A DNA stretch of 22,299 nt from Priapulus caudatus. Taxonomy: Eukaryota > Priapulida > Priapulimorpha > Priapulimorphida > Priapulidae. Under the pieces are notes generated by a model. The model saw only the letters and a list, made by a program, of their open reading frames with translations, was not told where the DNA came from and ran no database searches. Within the stretch, counting starts at the first letter, position 1. Every line of letters starts with the position of its first letter. Location: positions 18,188-40,486 of the forward strand of contig NW_014579193.1 of the NCBI RefSeq assembly GCF_000485595.1. Direction: 5' to 3'. The position numbers were made by a program, and so were the translations under genes. Positions 18,289 to 22,299 of the stretch are shown here, in pieces.

Positions 18289-19127
18289 TGTAGTTGGCGA
18301 CAACTGCTCGTTTCTAGTTATTGTGAATATTGACGTTAGTCACACAGCCTGGTCGGGCTCATGATAATTATGATACTACTACTCAGGCTACTGGCTGGCT
18401 AGATACAGTACTAGAGGCTAGTAGAGCTACTGGCTGGCATACATTTTCATTGTGAATTTGTGTAGTCGATTTCTATATTGGTTGTATCTATGAATGTGTA
18501 TAGGCAGACGTAGGCCTATGTACTGATTACTGTATAATATGTTGTATATTACCAGATTACGTATCTAATCTAGTCTATGTCTATAGGCCTCTGCCTAATC
18601 ACCCCTAGAATGGACAGAACTGACTGAATTGACAGAACAGAACAAACTGACACTCCTAAACTGACAGTATTGACAGAATCTTTATCAGCATGATATAAAG
18701 GCGGTCAGGGTCTGGTCTGTCATTTTACATATTAATTTTATTTCAGAGTACCTCTTCAGTTGCGCTAGGTTAGTTTGATCGAATTATGTCGTATCGGACA
18801 AAACGTCGTAAAATTCATTCAATTTAAAGTAGAAAAGCACTAGCAAAATATTGCAAATGGTTCATCATACAAAGCAATGCCTATCATACAAGATTCATAC
18901 TTTTTGAATTATTTGGACTTCGGACCTCGATCTTTCCGTGTGTCATCAAATTATGAAGTTCTTGTTATCGTGAGTTTTCTCATAGCTGCAATGCGTTTCT
19001 GTCAACGCTACTCTCGTAACATTAACATTAGTCGTAAGTGTTATCTTAGCATTAACATTAGTAATATAATAGTAGCAGCAGCAAAAGCACTAACTTCTTC
19101 ATCGACATGAGAACAGAAGAGAAAATA
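18289..19127. other. Non-coding stretch with short degenerate repeats
   Basis: No gene is supported. GCTACTGGCTGGC occurs twice (about 18389 and 18427). CTGACAGAA/TTGACAGAA-like motifs repeat at 18608-18680. GCATTAACATTAGT-like and TAGTAGCAGCAGC repeats lie at 19020-19085. A 77-codon plus-strand open frame at 18877-19110 has no recognisable domain and I do not call it. Confidence 0.45.
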
Positions 19128-19893
19128 CACGAACATTGTCTAACTCTTTGTCTTTTCGAACACCTTTAAACACAATAAAGGGCGGTAACTTTACACCATT
19201 GGCTTTGGCAGCCAGGACAACTGTAATTCGCGACTTCTCATGACCAGTTGTCTTCAGTGGTATCGACTTGGTACCAGTGAAGTCCACAGTGGTGTCCCCT
19301 GGCATGTCGAACCACACCGGGGTCTCGTCCATGGCGCCGATCTGCGAGTCTTGAAACAAAAACCGCAAACACAATGACCGCACGAACAAGAAGTACGACA
19401 TCAGTTTGGGGATGACAGCGTCTGGAACTTTCTGTGCGAGGGTGGTGCGTCGTCGGAGGGTGATCCCATGGCGGTTGAAGAATTTTTCCAACCATCCTCG
19501 ACTGGCTACAAAGGGGGAGTCGGCGTTCTCGTGATCAAACAATTCCAGTGCTCGGCGCTGGACTCTCTTCCTGGTGACTCGTAGTCTCTGGGCCCTCTGG
19601 TCTTCGATCCACTGGACCAGCTCTGTCTCCAGGTTCTCATCAAGAGGCCTGCGCCCCCCTCCATCAAGCTTCCGTCGTTTGCTGTTGCTGCCATGGTTTG
19701 CTGCTCGTAGCTTCTCCTCCTGCTTCACCCATTCTCTGATGCGTTTTGAATCAACATTGAATTTTCTCGCTGTAGCTTCCTTTGAGTTGCCATCTTTAAA
19801 CCACTGTATGGCTTCAAGCTTGTAAGCTACAGTATAACTCTTCATCTTTCGCTTCCTGGAATCGGGCGTTGTTGGTGTAGGTGTCTCAGCCAT
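19099..19893 (-). pseudogene. Pogo/Tigger-like transposase, N-terminal 255 residues, copy C
   Basis: An open frame of 264 codons. Residues 1-255 are transposase; the last ~9 are read from unrelated flanking DNA. Order: basic N-terminus; psq/CENP-B-like helix-turn-helix at about residues 17-60 (KSYTVAYKLEAIQWFKDG, ARKFNVDSKRIREWV); basic linker SKRRKLDGGGRR at 71-82 (possible nuclear localisation signal); second CENP-B-type helix-turn-helix about 88-145 (LETELVQWIED, WLEKFFNRHGI); start of the DDE core with AMDETPVWFDMPG, Asp189 being the first catalytic Asp; then KTTGHEKSRITVVLAAKANG. The second and third catalytic Asp are missing, so it cannot transpose, but it keeps both DNA-binding domains and could bind the family's TIRs if expressed. 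The ATG is in the same place as in A and B. Confidence 0.88.
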
Positions 19894-20425
19894 AGTTGAA
19901 AGATAATTCTAGATTTTACTCTGAACTGATTAAACAATCAGAGAAACTGATTATTTATAGAATTATTGATCAACAAGCATCAATTCAATTTCCAAAACAG
20001 CTCGCTCTTGTCACTATTACGTTTGTGTCTCTTGTTGTTAATCTCATAATAAAATGCAAAGCCTAAACAGCTCGCTCAATATGCAACATTTCCAAAACAG
20101 CTCGCCCTAATCACTAAAGCTATGTCTCCACACACGCGGCACGACACGACACGGCAAAACGCAGCGCCGTTATGCTGAAAAAAAATACATTGTGATTTCG
20201 CGCATTGTGTCTGAGCGCATTGTGTTCACTCTGGTTCAGAGATCAGAAATTATGCATGTGCTTGTTGTCCATTGGCTGATGGTAGCGTGAGCAGAACATA
20301 TCATTTCATGTGAACATATCACATCTCATGACCCGGCCCTCATTTATTTCGAGGGGGGCTTACCCCCGGCCCTATTTCGAGGCAGGCCCTCTTACGAGGC
20401 CAGGCGCTCGTTCGAGGAAATACGG
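19128..20425 (-). mobile_element. Truncated pogo/Tigger-like transposon, copy C
   Basis: Aligns with 13437-14722 of copy B over its whole length, with few differences apart from one-base gaps in B. The right terminus GGCGCTCGTTCGAGGAAATACGG is complete and is followed by TA, the expected pogo target dinucleotide. The left side stops abruptly at 19128 inside the transposase core, leaving no left TIR, so it is a partial copy. Confidence 0.85.
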
Positions 20426-20707
20426 TATGTTATAAAATTAAAGAAAAACTAATATGTATTTCTATACTATTCTATAATTCCTCCTTTATACGCTCTTGAT
20501 TCTATTACTATATGAATAACTCATCTACAAACAGGCACTGCTGTGGGGTATATGGGTACTTCCATACATGTACCCACTAAGCTAATCCAGAGAGACATGA
20601 TACAAGATTGCATGGCAGAGCTTTGCTGTTAATCCTAAGCGCTGCGTGCGAATTAGACGCACAGTTCCGCGGGATATGCGCACGCGACCGCGGGGATGTT
20701 TAAGTAT
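20426..20707. other. Non-coding stretch, unique-looking
   Basis: No gene is recognised. AT-rich up to about 20630, then more GC-rich (TTCCGCGGG and ACCGCGGGG within 35 bp) leading into the hairpin at 20712. Confidence 0.4.
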
Positions 20708-20711
20708 GAAG

Positions 20712-20776
20712 CGCTGTCCGCAATGGAGACGTGCGCCAAATTCGAGGCGCGGTGCACGTCTCCACAGCGGTCAGCG
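20712..20776. repeat. GC-rich two-part hairpin
   Basis: GGAGACGTGC (20725-20734) pairs perfectly with GCACGTCTCC (20754-20763). The outer arms CGCTGTCCGC (20712-20721) and GCGGTCAGCG (20767-20776) pair with one mismatch, separated by a small internal loop, and the terminal loop is 19 nt. No U-run follows, so it is not a bacterial-type terminator. It may be the end of a retroelement, since it sits just before the LINE fragment, or a small foldback. Confidence 0.6.
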
Positions 20777-20807
20777 GATGGTCTGTAGTTTTAGAAGATG
20801 ACAATGA

Positions 20808-21034
20808 TTATATATTGACGATATTCTAGGAATTGCAGATTATAAAACAGTAACAAAAATCGCTCAGTCATTCTCCAGATTAGCTGAATCAAAAAGATTA
20901 GAAATTAATATGAACAAAACAAATACAATGGTTATAAAATTCACAAACAAAGAAAGGATAGAAAAGGAGATATTAATAGGCAACCAAGTAATAAAAAATG
21001 CACCAAATATTCATACCTAGGGGATTTAATTAAT
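20808..21034 (+). pseudogene. LINE-type reverse transcriptase fragment (YIDD motif)
   Basis: The plus-strand frame from 20808 reads YIDDILGIADYKTVTKI directly after a stop codon. YIDD is the catalytic motif of reverse transcriptases. It is followed by FSRLAESKRLEINMNKTNTM, which matches the usual post-catalytic pattern of non-LTR retrotransposons (L-x-IN-x-x-KT-x-x-M). A one-base shift near 21010 is needed to continue into SYLGDLIN, equivalent to the conserved YLG motif. Only this ~75-residue piece is present: upstream palm/finger motifs are missing, and the right side is cut at the assembly N at 21036. It belongs to a non-LTR family, but the clade cannot be set from this length. Confidence 0.65.
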
Positions 21035-21035
21035 C

Positions 21036-21036
21036 N
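21036..21036. other. Single N: assembly join
   Basis: The only ambiguous base in the window. The sequence changes abruptly from AT-rich LINE remnant to a CTG repeat at this base, so it probably marks a join or gap of unknown true length. The two sides may not be adjacent in the genome. Confidence 0.85.
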
Positions 21037-21065
21037 CTGCTGCTGCTGCTGCTGTTGCTACTGCT
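21037..21065 (+). repeat. CTG/CTA trinucleotide repeat (short)
   Basis: Six CTG units followed by TTGCTACTGCTA, the same repeat family as at 21792-22299. Confidence 0.85.
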
Positions 21066-21303
21066 ATGACGCACGCAAGCACTCACCCACACACACTTGC
21101 ACGTACGCGCACATACAGTCACACACTCACGCACGCCCGAACGCATGTCGGCACGTATGCACGCACGCACGCACATACAAACTCAAGTACCCTCCCCCCA
21201 CACACGCGCGCGCACATGACGCACGCATGCACACACGCACACGCCGATACACGCACGTGCACGTGCGTTTGAAGAAAGCATAGGGGACGCGCGCACACAC
21301 ACA
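21066..21303 (+). repeat. Degenerate CA/CGCA microsatellite
   Basis: About 240 bp of ACGCACGC, CACACACA and GCGCGCGC variants on the plus strand, interrupted at 21262-21286. Apparent open frames on both strands here translate to Thr/His or Cys/Val repeats and are not genes. Confidence 0.9.
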
Positions 21304-21626
21304 CTCTATAAGCAGATTATTGCAGCTGATTTTTTAGTCGTAAACGCAAAAGATGTTTGCTTGCTTGATAAGAATAGTCTGCAGCTGGGGCTACGTGACC
21401 GAGCCGGAGTCGCGGGATGTCAGGTAGACATATGTTTATCGGGTGAGTCAACGTGAAATGACAGGTGCGATAATGCTATCATAAGCGATGGCTGGATTTA
21501 TTAGTTCACACGAACTCAACTCATAAGAAATTTGGCGAGTTGAAAAATCCACATCGTGACTCGATGATATAGAGCCTTCATATAGAATGAGAGATTGCAG
21601 TAACGCCATTAAAGGGAGGGGTTATT

Positions 21627-21629
<3 letters not shown>
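21304..21629. other. Unique non-coding stretch
   Basis: No gene, repeat or RNA is recognised between the CA and GA repeats. Confidence 0.4.
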
Positions 21630-21664
<35 letters not shown>

Positions 21665-21740
21665 AAGACAGGAAGAAAGAGGAAGAAAGAGATGTATGAA
21701 AGAAAAAGTGAGAGAGAGAGACAGGGAAGAGGAAGAAAGG
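21630..21740 (+). repeat. (GA)n tract and polypurine run
   Basis: GA dinucleotides from about 21630 to 21661, then purine-rich GAAAGAGGAAG sequence to about 21740. The open frame across it (Glu/Arg repeats) is low complexity. Confidence 0.9.
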
Positions 21741-21791
21741 AGAGGACAATTGATGGAACGGGAAAATATGTACTGATGCTATAATATATAC

Positions 21792-22299
21792 TGTTGCTAC
21801 TGCTGCTACTGCTGCTACTGCTACTGTTGCTACTGCTGCACCTGCTACTTCTGCCGCCGCTGCTGCTGCTACTGCTACTGTTGCTACTGCTGCTCCTGCT
21901 ACTGCTGCCGCTGCTGCTACTGCTACTGCTGCTGCTACGGCTGCTGCTACTGCTACTGCTACTGTTGCTGCTGCTACTGTTGCTGCTGCTACTGTTGCTA
22001 CTGCTGCTGCTGCTGCTGCTACTACTGCTACTGCTACTGTTGCTACTGCCACTGTTGCTACTGCTACCGCTGCTGCTGCAGTTGCTGCTGCTGCTGCAGC
22101 TACTACTACTACTACTGTTGCTACTGCTACTGTTGCTACTGATACTGCTGCCGCTGCAGTTGCTGCTGCTGCTGCTACTACTACTACTACTGCTGTTGCT
22201 GCTGCTACTGCTGCTACTGCTACTGCTACGGCTGCTGCTGCTGCTGCTGCTGCTGCTACTACTACTACTACTACTGCTGTTGCTGCTGCTACTGCTGCT
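21792..22299 (+). repeat. CTG/CTA/GTT trinucleotide repeat array, runs off window
   Basis: More than 500 bp made almost only of CTG, CTA, GCT and TTG triplets in a CTGCTACTG-like pattern. It extends past the window end. A 129-codon minus-strand frame through it encodes only Ala/Val/Thr and is rejected as a gene. Confidence 0.95.

Noticed and set aside
20712-20776. Bacterial-type terminator or tRNA
   Set aside because: No U-run after the stem, no tRNA arms or conserved TTC/GG motifs, and no bacterial genes nearby.
21066-21304. Open frames on both strands rich in Thr/His or Cys/Val
   Set aside because: They are translations of the CA/CGCA microsatellite.
21663-22052. 129-codon minus-strand frame of Ala/Val/Thr
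   Set aside because: It is a translation of the CTG/CTA trinucleotide array; no stop arises because of the repeat, and there is no domain.

Overview
This window is eukaryotic genomic DNA, most likely from a marine or aquatic invertebrate. That guess rests on the AT-rich non-coding sequence, microsatellites, pogo/Tigger-type transposase copies, a LINE reverse-transcriptase scrap and foldback/MITE-like elements. There are no bacterial operons, no tRNA or rRNA genes, and no host protein-coding gene I can support. The species cannot be fixed from the sequence.

Layout. 1-3955: AT-rich, apparently non-coding, with a weak LTR-like block (about 1935-2158), a degenerate ~70-bp tandem repeat (2651-2860), a foldback (3528-3587) and an (AT)n tract. 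3956-16828: two head-to-tail copies of a ~6.4-kb unit, A at 3956-10443 and B at 10444-16828. Each unit has four parts in the same order: (i) a promoter/polyA-signal block resembling a solo LTR; (ii) a ~4.8-kb DNA element with ~115-bp terminal inverted repeats (TIRs) that carries a minus-strand Ulp1-like (C48, SUMO-protease-type) cysteine protease gene and a short plus-strand first-exon-like ORF; (iii) a ~2.4-kb pogo/Tigger-like transposon nested inside it, in the apparent 3' UTR of the protease gene; (iv) a ~330-bp GC-rich MITE abutting the right TIR. 16829-19127: non-coding, with a candidate 5' exon/splice donor and a ~1.03-kb foldback element with perfect 11-bp TIRs (17263-18288). 19128-20425: a third pogo copy, truncated in the middle of the transposase but with a clean reading frame. 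20426-22299: a GC-rich hairpin, a LINE reverse-transcriptase fragment with a YIDD motif, a single N marking an assembly join, a CA-rich microsatellite, a GA tract, and more than 500 bp of CTG/CTA-type trinucleotide repeat running off the window.

How the parts fit. The best-supported history is: a TIR element carrying the protease existed first; a pogo element inserted between the protease stop codon and its polyA signal; the whole composite, with flanking LTR-like and MITE sequence, was then duplicated in tandem, or was duplicated by the assembler. A and B differ from each other and from the third pogo copy mostly by scattered one-base indels, which looks more like uncorrected long-read error than natural decay. 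Most of the frameshifts noted below should therefore be treated as possibly artefactual. The most interesting item is the association of a SUMO-protease-like gene, with a candidate SUMO-interacting motif, with a TIR element whose own transposase is not identified.
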